The notes under the pieces were generated by a model. It was not told where the DNA came from. It searched no databases and worked only from the letters and a program-made list of their open reading frames with translations. The translations under genes were made by a program, and so were the position numbers. Shown here piece by piece: positions 1 to 7,791 of a stretch of DNA of 42,463 nt. Source of the stretch: Planctomycetota bacterium (GTDB taxonomy: Bacteria; Planctomycetota; Phycisphaerae; UBA1845); the NCBI GenBank assembly GCA_024275565.1, contig JAJRYY010000011.1, forward strand, positions 1 to 42,463, in the 5' to 3' direction. Each line of letters begins with the position of its first letter. Within the stretch, counting starts at the first letter, position 1.

Positions 1-1895
1 GCGTCGCGATTTTTGATCTCCTCACCGTGGATCATCTTCGTCACCGCAAGCTCGACCTTCTTACCACTGATCGTATGCGGAATCGCAGACACCTCACGAA
101 TGTGACGCGGTACGTGTCGCTTCGTCGCCCCGGCTGCGATGGCTTTCTTGACCCGCTCGACCAGATCAGCCGAAAGTGTCACACCCTCTCGAAGCACCAC
201 AAACAGACAGACCTCGACATCATCCACAACACGCTTTGGAACGACCACACTGTCCACGATCTCGTCCATCGACTCCACGATCCGATAAATCTCAGCCGTC
301 CCGATCCGCACGCCGCCAGGGTTCAACGTCGCATCGCTCCGCCCATACACCACCACCCCGCCATGCTCCGTCACCTCCACCAGATCCCCATGTCGCCACA
401 CCCCCTCAAAATGCGCAAAATACGCCTCCCTGTACTTCTCGCCCTCCGGGTCATTCCAGAACGAGACCGGCTGAGATGGAAATGGCGACGCACATACCAA
501 TTCACCCTTCTCACCCACAAGTGCCACCCCATCGTCACTCCACGACTGTACATCCATCCCAAGTCCGCGACACTGAATCTCCCCGGCATACACCGGTAAA
601 ATCGGATTCCCCAGCATGAAGCACGAAATGATATCCGTCCCGCCCGAGATGCTCGAAAGCTGCAAATCACCTTTGATATGCTGATATATCCACGAAAACT
701 GCTCATCAGACAGCGGCGACCCCGTACTCAATACCCCCCGCAATTTCGACAGATCATACTGCTCGCCCGGCAGAATACCCCCCTTCTGACACGCAGCAAT
801 ATACTTCGGACTCGTCCCGAAAACCGACACGCCCGCCCCCTCCGCAAGCTCCCACAACCGCCCCGATCGCGGGTACATCGGATTCCCCTCATACAGCACC
901 AGCGTCGCACCCACACCCAGCGAGCTGACCACCCAGTTCCACATCATCCATCCGCACGTCGTAAAGTAGAAGATCGCCTCACCACGCCGCAAATCGCAAT
1001 GCAGCATCAACTCCTTCATATGCTGCACAAGCGTCCCACCATGCCCATGCACGATGCACTTGGGCACACCCGTCGTCCCGGACGAATACATGATGAACAG
1101 CGGATGATCGAACGGAACAGCTTCAAACGCCAGATCCGGATCTTCTGCAATATCGAGAAATTCCGACCAGTGACATGATTGTGGCGCGCCGCTGATCTCC
1201 GGTGATTCGTCCAGAAATGACACCACCACGACACGCTTCAAGCTCGGCAGCGCATCAGCCACCTTACACACCCGGTCCAGACACTCCATCCGCCTCCCGC
1301 CATATCGATAACCATCGACCACGACCAGCACTGACGGTTCGATCTGTCCAAAGCGGTCCAACACACCTTGGATCCCGAAATCCGGCGAGCAGCTCGACCA
1401 GATCGCCCCCACGCTCGCAGCCCCCAGCATCGCGATCACCGTCTCGGGGATGTTCGGCATAAAACCAGCCACCCGATCGCCCTTCCCAACCCCAAGCGAC
1501 CTCAGCCCCGCCGCAAACCGCGCAACCAGCTCGCGCAGTTCGTGATACGAAATATCCCTCGGCTGACCCTCCTCGGTTTCGGCATGGATCGCGATCGAAT
1601 CGTCATCGAACCGCAACATATGCTCAGCATAATTGAGCGTCATACCCGGAAACCACGCCGTCCCAAGCATCCCCTCACCCCGACACGCACAGTCAGCCGG
1701 CGATTGCGGTTTGATCTCCGCAAATTCGAGCATCTCAGACCAGAACCGATCACGATGCTCAATCGACCATTCCCGCAGCGCTTCCCATCGCGGTTCGATC
1801 CCTTCCCGATCAGCCACGCGATTCATAAATGCATGCATCTGCGTCTGACGAACGCGCTCCTCCGAAGGCGTCCAAAGCGGTTTCACGTCGGTCAT
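1..1895 (-). CDS. Acetoacetyl-CoA synthetase (3' end beyond window)
   Basis: An open frame runs from an ATG at 1895 down to the left edge with no stop; 631 codons are visible and the family is about 650 residues, so only the last few dozen residues are missing. The enzyme activates acetoacetate to acetoacetyl-CoA at the expense of ATP (to AMP and PPi) in the cytoplasm. It belongs to the ANL adenylate-forming superfamily: the Ser/Thr/Gly-rich AMP loop reads MYSSGTTGVPKCIVHGHGG in the middle, and the acetoacetate/acetate clade signature TTCGWMMWNW follows. The C-terminal catalytic lysine region SGKKVELAVTK is present just before the edge. The N-terminal 'LWTPS...' opening is typical of acetoacetyl-CoA rather than acetyl-CoA synthetases. 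It is divergent from the HD gene at 2156. A GAGGGG stretch lies about 14 bases before the ATG. Confident on family; a related short-acyl specificity cannot be excluded. Confidence 0.9.
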   Translation of the reverse strand, partial: MTDVKPLWTPSEERVRQTQMHAFMNRVADREGIEPRWEALREWSIEHRDRFWSEMLEFAEIKPQSPADCACRGEGMLGTAWFPGMTLNYAEHMLRFDDDSIAIHAETEEGQPRDISYHELRELVARFAAGLRSLGVGKGDRVAGFMPNIPETVIAMLGAASVGAIWSSCSPDFGIQGVLDRFGQIEPSVLVVVDGYRYGGRRMECLDRVCKVADALPSLKRVVVVSFLDESPEISGAPQSCHWSEFLDIAEDPDLAFEAVPFDHPLFIMYSSGTTGVPKCIVHGHGGTLVQHMKELMLHCDLRRGEAIFYFTTCGWMMWNWVVSSLGVGATLVLYEGNPMYPRSGRLWELAEGAGVSVFGTSPKYIAACQKGGILPGEQYDLSKLRGVLSTGSPLSDEQFSWIYQHIKGDLQLSSISGGTDIISCFMLGNPILPVYAGEIQCRGLGMDVQSWSDDGVALVGEKGELVCASPFPSQPVSFWNDPEGEKYREAYFAHFEGVWRHGDLVEVTEHGGVVVYGRSDATLNPGGVRIGTAEIYRIVESMDEIVDSVVVPKRVVDDVEVCLFVVLREGVTLSADLVERVKKAIAAGATKRHVPRHIREVSAIPHTISGKKVELAVTKMIHGEEIKNRD

Positions 1896-2107
1896 AACTC
1901 TAATCCCCTCAACGGTATCGGCACTTGTAGAACGAGTTTCGCACACCGGCTATAACATGAAAGCGAACAGCCAATACTCAAATGTATCTCTCGATTTCGA
2001 TTCACATTCTGAATCCACGCCGTCCCCTCGTCAACGAGAAATATCCGATCGCATATCTCTTTGCGGTGTAAATTTCGCAGGCTGAATCAACCGCAATGAA
2101 ATATTTC

Positions 2108-2136
2108 TTGACATCCAGGCAAAATGTGGTACGGTC
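2108..2136 (+). promoter_or_regulatory. Candidate promoter for HD-domain gene
   Basis: A perfect TTGACA hexamer lies at 2108-2113, with a weak -10-like TACGGT 16-17 bases downstream, about 20 bases before the ribosome binding site TTAGGAGG (2141-2147). A promoter here supports starting the HD gene at 2156 rather than at the upstream ATG at 2096, which the promoter would overlap. The -10 match is poor, so this is a suggestion only. Confidence 0.35.
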
Positions 2137-2155
2137 TGCGTTAGGAGGCGTACAC

Positions 2156-3487
2156 ATGGCGAAAGGATGGCCAAAATTCATCCGTGATCCGATTCACGGC
2201 TTGATGCGTTTCGATAGTACGGATGTCGATCGGCTCCTCCTGGAATTGATCCACTGCAAGGAGTTTCAGCGATTGCGGCGGATCAAGCAGTTGGGTTTTG
2301 GAGATATGGTCTACCCCGGTGCGACGCACACGCGGTTCGCCCATTCGATAGGGGTTATGTGGAATGCGAAACGTTTTCTCAGAAAACTTCAGGAGCTTGG
2401 AAGCCCTGAGGTAAAGGAGGAACACAGAATTATCGTACTGATCGCGGCACTTCTACACGATCTTGGGCACGGCCCCTTCTCGCATGCTTTTGAGAAAATA
2501 TCAGGCGTAAGGCACGAAAAACAAACTGTTCGCATCATTCTTGATGACAACACAGAGATCAATAAGACCCTTCGGAAATCGAACATCGACAACTTGGCGA
2601 CCAAGGTGGCACAGTTGTTTCCCGAAGGAGCCGGACTACTACAGGATAGCAACAACGAGCTTGAGGAAATTCCCGATTTCCTCAAGCATGTGATCAGTAG
2701 CCAGTTCGACGCCGATCGGTGCGATTACCTCGTGCGCGACAGCCATTTTGCTGGAACAGAGTATGGTCGGTTCGACCTGGACTGGCTGCTGATACACCTT
2801 CGCGCCAGCGACAAGGGGTTCCTCTACTTTTCAAACAAAGGCGTTCAGGCCGCCGAATCCTATGTCTTCGCAAGATATCACATGTATCAGTCAGTCTATT
2901 TTCACAAGACGACGCGAGCCGCCGAAGTGATGTTTCGCCTGTTCCTTCTGCGATTCAAAGAACTTGTGCTCGACAAATCTTCGGTAGTTGCGAACGTGGG
3001 AGCAGCATTCCAAAATGCGTTCAACAAAAATATGGAACTGTCGTGTTTCCTGCGCCTCGACGATGCATCCGCCATCGGCTTGCTGCACGAAGCTGTAGAT
3101 TCGAGTGATCGTACCCTGCAATATCTAGCACTTGGACTGTTGAATCGAAGATTGTTCAAATGTGTCGATGTTACAGGTGCTCGGAATTACGGAGAATTCT
3201 ACAAACGAGCTTCCGAGGCGGCCACTGTCATCGGTGGCACAATCGGAATACAAACAGACATGTGTTTTGAAATAGATTTGCCCTCAGACGTACCCTATAA
3301 AGTGTACGAGCCGACACAGGACGATCCATCGGTTCAAATATATATTGAAAATGGTAAGAAGATTATTGAGTTGAGCACGGTATCTGATACCGTACGCGCA
3401 CTCACGAAGGAGTGTTCGCAGACACGGTGCTACTACTTGCCCGAATCGCGTAATGAAATCGAGAAGATTGCGAAGGACACATTATGA
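2156..3487 (+). CDS. HD-domain phosphohydrolase, SAMHD1/YwfO-like
   Basis: 443 residues from the ATG at 2156, chosen because AGGAGG sits 8 bases upstream; an in-frame ATG at 2096 has no such site. The protein is a metal-dependent HD-superfamily phosphohydrolase of the group that includes SAMHD1, dGTPases and Bacillus YwfO. Visible features in order: the conserved opening IRDPIHG (residues 9-15), the first metal His in RFAHSIG (H63), the HD pair in LLHDLGHGPFSH (H101-D102), and the later Asp in FDADRCDYLVRDS. Members hydrolyse (d)NTPs or other nucleotides; the substrate here is not known. It is followed after 12 bases by a YwgA-like gene, a pairing also seen in Bacillus (ywfO-ywgA), so the two probably act together. 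All metal ligands look intact. Confidence 0.85.
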   Translation: MAKGWPKFIRDPIHGLMRFDSTDVDRLLLELIHCKEFQRLRRIKQLGFGDMVYPGATHTRFAHSIGVMWNAKRFLRKLQELGSPEVKEEHRIIVLIAALLHDLGHGPFSHAFEKISGVRHEKQTVRIILDDNTEINKTLRKSNIDNLATKVAQLFPEGAGLLQDSNNELEEIPDFLKHVISSQFDADRCDYLVRDSHFAGTEYGRFDLDWLLIHLRASDKGFLYFSNKGVQAAESYVFARYHMYQSVYFHKTTRAAEVMFRLFLLRFKELVLDKSSVVANVGAAFQNAFNKNMELSCFLRLDDASAIGLLHEAVDSSDRTLQYLALGLLNRRLFKCVDVTGARNYGEFYKRASEAATVIGGTIGIQTDMCFEIDLPSDVPYKVYEPTQDDPSVQIYIENGKKIIELSTVSDTVRALTKECSQTRCYYLPESRNEIEKIAKDTL

Positions 3488-3499
3488 AAGGCGATCAAA

Positions 3500-3994
3500 A
3501 TGAAGATTGAAAGGTTTCGTTGGATCGCGTCGCTCATCGCAGCGCATCCGAACCACAAACTTGTCGGTCGCACGCGGCTTCAAAAGGAACTTTATCTGCT
3601 TCAACGGCTCGGAATGCCCTCCGACTACGATTACGTCATGTATCACTACGGTCCTTACAGCGAAGGCGTTCAAGCCGACTTGAGGCTCCTCGAAAAACTT
3701 GACATCGTTACCGAATCGGAAATCGCCATGAACGGTAAAAACTGGTCCGAATTCAAAACCGAAGTAGATGCCTATCTCACCGAGATGGAGCAATTCAACG
3801 ATGTCATTCAGCAACTTGATAAGACGGAAACGACAGTTCTCGAATTGGCCGCAACATACGACGCTTTCTGCCAGCTTGGACTTTCTGACGAACGCGCCAT
3901 GTCTGCGTTGCTACGCAAAAAGGCTGAAAAATGCACCGATGAAAACGTACAAAACGCACTGAACTTATTGAAAGAACTGAAATTAGCAAGTTAG
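3500..3994 (+). CDS. YwgA-like protein, partner of HD phosphohydrolase
   Basis: A 164-residue cytoplasmic protein 12 bases after the HD gene, surely co-transcribed with it. The N-terminal part resembles B. subtilis YwgA: a helical segment, then VGRTRLQKELYLLQRLG (residues 23-39) and a YGPYS motif around residue 51, a pattern shared with winged-helix proteins of the YwgA and Panacea/SocA type. The C-terminal half is helical with charged heptads (ending KKAEKCTDENVQNALNLLKELK). No catalytic motif is visible. From context it is probably an accessory or regulatory subunit of the HD enzyme; that is inference. Family resemblance is moderate to good, function unknown. Confidence 0.65.
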   Translation: MKIERFRWIASLIAAHPNHKLVGRTRLQKELYLLQRLGMPSDYDYVMYHYGPYSEGVQADLRLLEKLDIVTESEIAMNGKNWSEFKTEVDAYLTEMEQFNDVIQQLDKTETTVLELAATYDAFCQLGLSDERAMSALLRKKAEKCTDENVQNALNLLKELKLAS

Positions 3995-4087
3995 ATACCG
4001 CCACAAGTCGATTTGGGAACGTGACTTCGGCTTGCTCTCACCTCACATTGTAAGTCGGTGCGTAGGTCAAGGTCAGGTCCACGAGCA

Positions 4088-5122
4088 TCAGGTCCAGCGG
4101 AACCATTTCAGGGATAACGCAAAAGCTACGGCACCCCATGTTGAGATAACGAGGATCGGCACGCCCTGCTCGAACAGGGATTGACCTTCAAGAATCACCG
4201 CACGCAACGCGTCGTTCAGCTGCGTCAGTGGCAGCGCAAGAATGAAGGGCTGAAAGGCTTCCGGAAAGCGATCGTGCGAGAAAAAGATTCCGGAAAACAA
4301 CCACATCGGCAGCATCACCAGATTCGTCAGTCCGGCGATCGTCTCGATCTTGTCAGCCCGTGACGCGACCAGCAACCCGATCCCCGCAAAACTGATCGCA
4401 CCAATCAGACACAGCACCACAATTGCAAACACGCTACCCCGGATGGGCATATCAAAGATCAGCCAGCCAGCCCCGAGCAACACAAGAATCTCGGGGATCA
4501 TAAAAACCAGTCGCCCCCCGACAAGCGAAAGCAGAAAGTGGGACTTACTCATCGGCGTCGCAAGCAGCCTGCGCAGCAGCTTCTTAACGCGCATATCCGT
4601 AATCACAAATCCAACACCCCAGAGTCCGCCGCCCAGCAGATTCATCCCGAGCAATCCAGGAACGAGAAAATCGATATACCGCGCACCCGGCTCGGTGATC
4701 TCAACATTCTTCGTGTCAATCGCATCAGCTCGACCCGCCAGCTTCTGCAATGCGTCGTCCAGGCTTATATGGGCGAGGTGACTCTCGGGACGCGTGGGAT
4801 CGTAGCGGTAGGCATACTCTTCACCCAGCTCAACAATGATCGTGGTCTTCCCAAGTCGCAACCTGTCAGCGCATTCGTCCGTACCGCAGATATTGACCTT
4901 AAAACGTTCATCAGCATCAAGAGCAGTCTTAACCTCAACAGCCCGGGGCGAATCGGCGATGTCAATCACGATCTTCTCGGGCGGCCGATTCCTGAATGCA
5001 ATCCCAAGCCCCACCGTCAATATCAGCGGAAACCCATACGTCCAGAACATAGCGTCCGGTTCGCGATAAAACGTGCGAAGACGTGCGAGGAAAAGTTGCC
5101 TAAGCGGGTGATACTTCGTCAT
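4088..5122 (-). CDS. ABC-2 type transporter permease
   Basis: 344 residues, six predicted membrane spans: one near residues 26-43 (FWTYGFPLILTVGLGIAF), a roughly 120-residue polar extracytoplasmic loop, then five spans starting with FLVPGLLGMNLLGGGLWGVG and ending with a span just before the C-terminal KWFRWT. This is the architecture of ABC-2 exporters (drug, antibiotic or lipid export; YhhJ/YbhR-like). Its start ATG overlaps the end of the upstream ATPase gene by 23 bases, so the two are translationally coupled and form one exporter. The substrate cannot be read from the sequence. Confidence 0.88.
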   Translation of the reverse strand: MTKYHPLRQLFLARLRTFYREPDAMFWTYGFPLILTVGLGIAFRNRPPEKIVIDIADSPRAVEVKTALDADERFKVNICGTDECADRLRLGKTTIIVELGEEYAYRYDPTRPESHLAHISLDDALQKLAGRADAIDTKNVEITEPGARYIDFLVPGLLGMNLLGGGLWGVGFVITDMRVKKLLRRLLATPMSKSHFLLSLVGGRLVFMIPEILVLLGAGWLIFDMPIRGSVFAIVVLCLIGAISFAGIGLLVASRADKIETIAGLTNLVMLPMWLFSGIFFSHDRFPEAFQPFILALPLTQLNDALRAVILEGQSLFEQGVPILVISTWGAVAFALSLKWFRWT

Positions 5123-6074
5123 CGTCCAGATGCCTTCCCGTGAGTGTCACGAAAACGTCTTCGAGGCTGACGTGGCGGGTGGAAAGTCGTGCGAGTTCGT
5201 GGTTCTGCGATTCCAGTTGGGCGATCAAAGCAGGCAGCGCGATATGCGGTTTCGTAACTGTCAGCAGGTAGCCATCAGATCCAACGCGGGCAGTACTCAC
5301 CTCCGGTAGTCCGGATAATGACTCGATATCAGGGGCAGCCCCCTCACCAGCCGCAAGGTCAAACTCGATAATGTGATCCCCACCAAGCTTCGCGATCAGC
5401 TCCGAGGGCGTCCCAAGGGCGATCACCTTCCCGTGATCCACAACCGCCACCCGATCGCAAAGACGCTCTGCCTCATCCATGTAATGAGTTGTAAGAACCG
5501 TGGTCCGCGATCGCGTCTGCTGATCTCGAATAATCTCCCAGAGATCTCGCCGGGATTGTGGATCGAGACCGGTCGTCGGCTCATCGAGAAACAGCAGTTC
5601 CGGATCACCCACCAGCGCACACGCCACAGCCAACCGCTGTCGCTGTCCGCCCGATAACTTCACGACCCACGAATTCCGCTTCTCCTGCAACTGGACCATT
5701 TCAAGCACCACTTCAGGATCGCGGCCAACGTCATAAAAACTCCGAAACAGAACCAGCGTCTCAAAAACGGTCAATTTATCCTTGAGCCGCGTCTCCTGGA
5801 GCGAAATCCCGATCCGCTGCCGAATCGCGGTATCATCCCTGCCATTCCACTGCCGGGATAACACCTCAACATGCCCGGAGGTTGGCCGTATCAGTCCCTC
5901 AAGAATTTCTACAGTGGTAGTTTTACCAGCGCCGTTGGGACCGAGCAGCCCAAAGCATTCGCCCTCGCGGATTTCGAGGTTCAACCCGTTTAGGGCGTCT
6001 ACCCCCTTTTTCTTGCTGTCGTAGCGTTTTCGGAGGTCTTTGCAGATGACGACTGCTGACATGGGTTGATCCAT
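5100..6074 (-). CDS. ABC transporter ATP-binding protein (CcmA/DrrA-type)
   Basis: 324 residues. It energises the permease encoded by the overlapping downstream gene. The nucleotide-binding domain fills about residues 8-225: Walker A GPNGAGKTT, Q-loop in GISLQETRL, signature KLSGGQRQRLAVA, Walker B ELLFLDEPTTGLD and the H-loop in VLTTHYMDEAERLCDR. The C-terminal 90 residues form the accessory domain typical of DrrA/NodI-type ATPases (HVSLEDVFVTLTGRHL). The start is ATG at 6074; a second in-frame ATG at 6062 is possible. A four-unit 23-24 base tandem repeat lies immediately upstream (6093-6186). Confidence 0.92.
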   Translation of the reverse strand: MDQPMSAVVICKDLRKRYDSKKKGVDALNGLNLEIREGECFGLLGPNGAGKTTTVEILEGLIRPTSGHVEVLSRQWNGRDDTAIRQRIGISLQETRLKDKLTVFETLVLFRSFYDVGRDPEVVLEMVQLQEKRNSWVVKLSGGQRQRLAVACALVGDPELLFLDEPTTGLDPQSRRDLWEIIRDQQTRSRTTVLTTHYMDEAERLCDRVAVVDHGKVIALGTPSELIAKLGGDHIIEFDLAAGEGAAPDIESLSGLPEVSTARVGSDGYLLTVTKPHIALPALIAQLESQNHELARLSTRHVSLEDVFVTLTGRHLDDDEVSPA

Positions 6075-6092
6075 TGAATGCCCTGGGAATCT

Positions 6093-6186
6093 GTGTGAGT
6101 CGGGGAATATTGCCCGTTTTCGACGGAAAAAATCACCCGCTACTGACGGATAAAATCGGCCGCTCTCGACGGGGGAAATCGCCCGC
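6093..6186. repeat. Four degenerate tandem repeats, 23-24 bases
   Basis: Units at about 6093-6116, 6117-6140, 6141-6163 and 6164-6186. Each carries a gACGG / A-tract / TCRCCCGC pattern (for example CGACGGAAAAAATCACCCGC). They fill the gap between the lipid kinase stop and the ABC ATPase start, and so lie in the leader or promoter zone of the ABC operon. Phased A-tracts every two helical turns could bend DNA or serve as repeated operator sites; no function is shown. Confidence 0.75.
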
Positions 6187-6229
6187 TACCGGGGTGGATT
6201 GTATCGGATGTGTGGGTTGTCGTTAAGCG

Positions 6230-7339
6230 TCAGGGGAGCATGATTTTTATCGCGCCCGGGACGCACCTTATCGTGACGGGGACAGTCGCGATGGGCTCGC
6301 CGTCTGCCCATACTTCTATGGGTTTGTCTGGATTTGTGGGTGAAGCGAGGTGCGCGTCGAGGTGGGTGACGGTCAGGGTTTTCGTTCGGAGCATCCGGAC
6401 CTGGGGGCGGGAGGGGTGGGTGGCTGACATCACCGAGGGGAGGAGTCGCAGGGCGCGGAGGCGTGAGATTTTCGTGACGAGGCAGATGTCGAGATTTCCA
6501 TCTGTGGGGTCTGCCTCCGGGGCGATTCGCATGGCACCGCCGTAGGAGGGGGTATTTGCATTGGCTGCGAAGAAGACTGGGCCTTCGTAGTCGCCGAAAT
6601 CGCCTGAAAGCTTCAGGGTTGGGGTTTTGTAGCGGAGGAGGGTCTGGAGCGTGCCATAGATGTACGCGGGAGTGCCACGCAATGGCATCCACATATCGTT
6701 GACATAGCGGGAGACGGCTGCGTCGAAACCGAGGGCTGCTATGGTGCAGAAGTAGCGGTGGGTGGATTGGGCTGGAGGACTGTTGCCTGGAGGAACGCTG
6801 CCGGGACTATCGCCGCCGGTGGTGACGCATCCGCTGGTGACGCCGTCGGTGGTGACGCAGCCGAGGTCTATGGGGCGTGGGGTTCCTTCTGTCAGGATTT
6901 GTGCGATTTTGTCTGAATCGGTGGGGATTTTGAGTGCTCGTGCGAAATCGTTGCATCGACCGGCGGGTGCGAGGCCGAGGATCGCGCGGGGGGTGTTCGT
7001 ATGGCTGGCAGTGCCAGTTTTGCCTGCGTTGCCGGAATGTGTGGTGTTTACGATTGCGTTTGCGATGTCCTGTACGGTGCCGTCTCCGCCGCAGGCTACT
7101 ATGCAGATTGGGGGATTTGCGCAGTTTGAGGATTTTCCGGTGTGGTTTTGGATGGCGTTTTCGGCGATTTTTTCGGCGTCGCCAGGGGCGGAGGTTGGGT
7201 GCGTTGTGACGTTTAGCTCGCGGTCGCCGTGGGACTTGTAGTTCTGCAGGGCGGCTGCTACGGCGTCAGCCGTGCGCGATCCTCGCCCGCTGCCGGCGGT
7301 CGGGTTGTGGATGATGACAAAGGTGTCGGGAAGAGTCAT
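6230..7339 (-). CDS. Diacylglycerol/lipid kinase family protein
   Basis: 369 residues from the ATG at 7339; a longer frame to 7390 would translate part of an intergenic repeat and is rejected. The family phosphorylates diacylglycerol, sphingoid or other lipids at the inner membrane face (YegS/DgkB/BmrU). Visible: the N-terminal HNPTAGSGRG nucleotide loop, the GGDGT motif in IVACGGDGTVQDIANAI, and a PAGRCNDFARAL segment where most relatives have P-x-G-T-x-N-D-F-A-R. The C-terminal domain contains ANANTPSYGGAMRIAPEADP-type residues (phosphate/metal loop) and LDICLV. An insertion rich in Gly/Thr/Ser/Pro (three CVTT/GVTS-like units) sits between the two domains. Start chosen by the family N terminus. 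Confidence 0.85.
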   Translation of the reverse strand: MTLPDTFVIIHNPTAGSGRGSRTADAVAAALQNYKSHGDRELNVTTHPTSAPGDAEKIAENAIQNHTGKSSNCANPPICIVACGGDGTVQDIANAIVNTTHSGNAGKTGTASHTNTPRAILGLAPAGRCNDFARALKIPTDSDKIAQILTEGTPRPIDLGCVTTDGVTSGCVTTGGDSPGSVPPGNSPPAQSTHRYFCTIAALGFDAAVSRYVNDMWMPLRGTPAYIYGTLQTLLRYKTPTLKLSGDFGDYEGPVFFAANANTPSYGGAMRIAPEADPTDGNLDICLVTKISRLRALRLLPSVMSATHPSRPQVRMLRTKTLTVTHLDAHLASPTNPDKPIEVWADGEPIATVPVTIRCVPGAIKIMLP

Positions 7340-7468
7340 GGGGATTAGACATTCGATGGTCACGGCTCGGAAAAACACTGTCCAGCCCAAGATATTGAAC
7401 CAGCGAGAGGATATAGGACGTGGGAGCTTCTGCCAAGCTGGGAGAGGGAGGTGAGTCCGATCAGGGCG

Positions 7469-7543
7469 CGTGACAGTTTTGGTGGGGATGTGTCACAACG
7501 ATCCGGCGGAGCTTTGCATGTAGCCCAGCCGCCCCCGGCTGGG
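7469..7543 (+). repeat. Dispersed intergenic repeat, copy 1
   Basis: Begins TGACAGTTTTGGTGGGGATG and ends in CCAGCCGCCCCCGGCTGG, a GC-rich near-palindrome. It is head-to-head with copy 2 and carries a divergent middle segment. Other copies are at 7598-7664, 18133-18200 and 21497-21562. Confidence 0.7.
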
Positions 7544-7597
7544 ATCCTACAGCCGGTAGAGGTTGTGGTGCATGGAACGGCCACAGCTACAGGGCAC

Positions 7598-7664
7598 GGC
7601 CACAGCCGGGGGCGGCTGTGCTACATACGCCCTTACGTTCACATCTCCGCCAAAACTGTCACGG
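7598..7664 (-). repeat. Dispersed intergenic repeat, copy 2 (inverted)
   Basis: Reads on the minus strand as TGACAGTTTTGGCGGAGATG, then a variable segment and CACAGCCGCCCCCGGCTGTG. The last part folds on itself with an 8-bp stem. Opposite in orientation to copy 1, so the pair at 7469-7664 has inverted ends and looks like a small composite element, without coding capacity. Confidence 0.8.
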
Positions 7665-7791
7665 ACTCGTTTCGGCGTCCGATCACTCCCCCAGCCGACT
7701 GTTTCGCTCAAGAATGGGGCACGCGCATCTTCACTCCAGGATGGGGTATGCGCGTCGCCTGACCGAATCACATCGTTGTGGCTGACCGTTA

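Larger units (their letters stand above)
7340..7791. other. Gene-free intergenic region with repeats
   Basis: No credible gene. It holds a fragment (about 7360-7377) matching the arm of the palindrome between carB and carA, and two inverted copies of a dispersed repeat (7469-7543 and 7598-7664). Short open frames here are translations of repeat DNA (recurrent 'AQPPPAVAV'-type peptides). Confidence 0.7.

Noticed and set aside
27..599. Plus-strand open frames across 27-1955
   Set aside because: They are shadows of the acetoacetyl-CoA synthetase gene on the minus strand, which has clear ANL-family motifs.
7469..7664. Insertion sequence
   Set aside because: Inverted ends are present but there is no transposase frame inside and the element is only about 200 bases.
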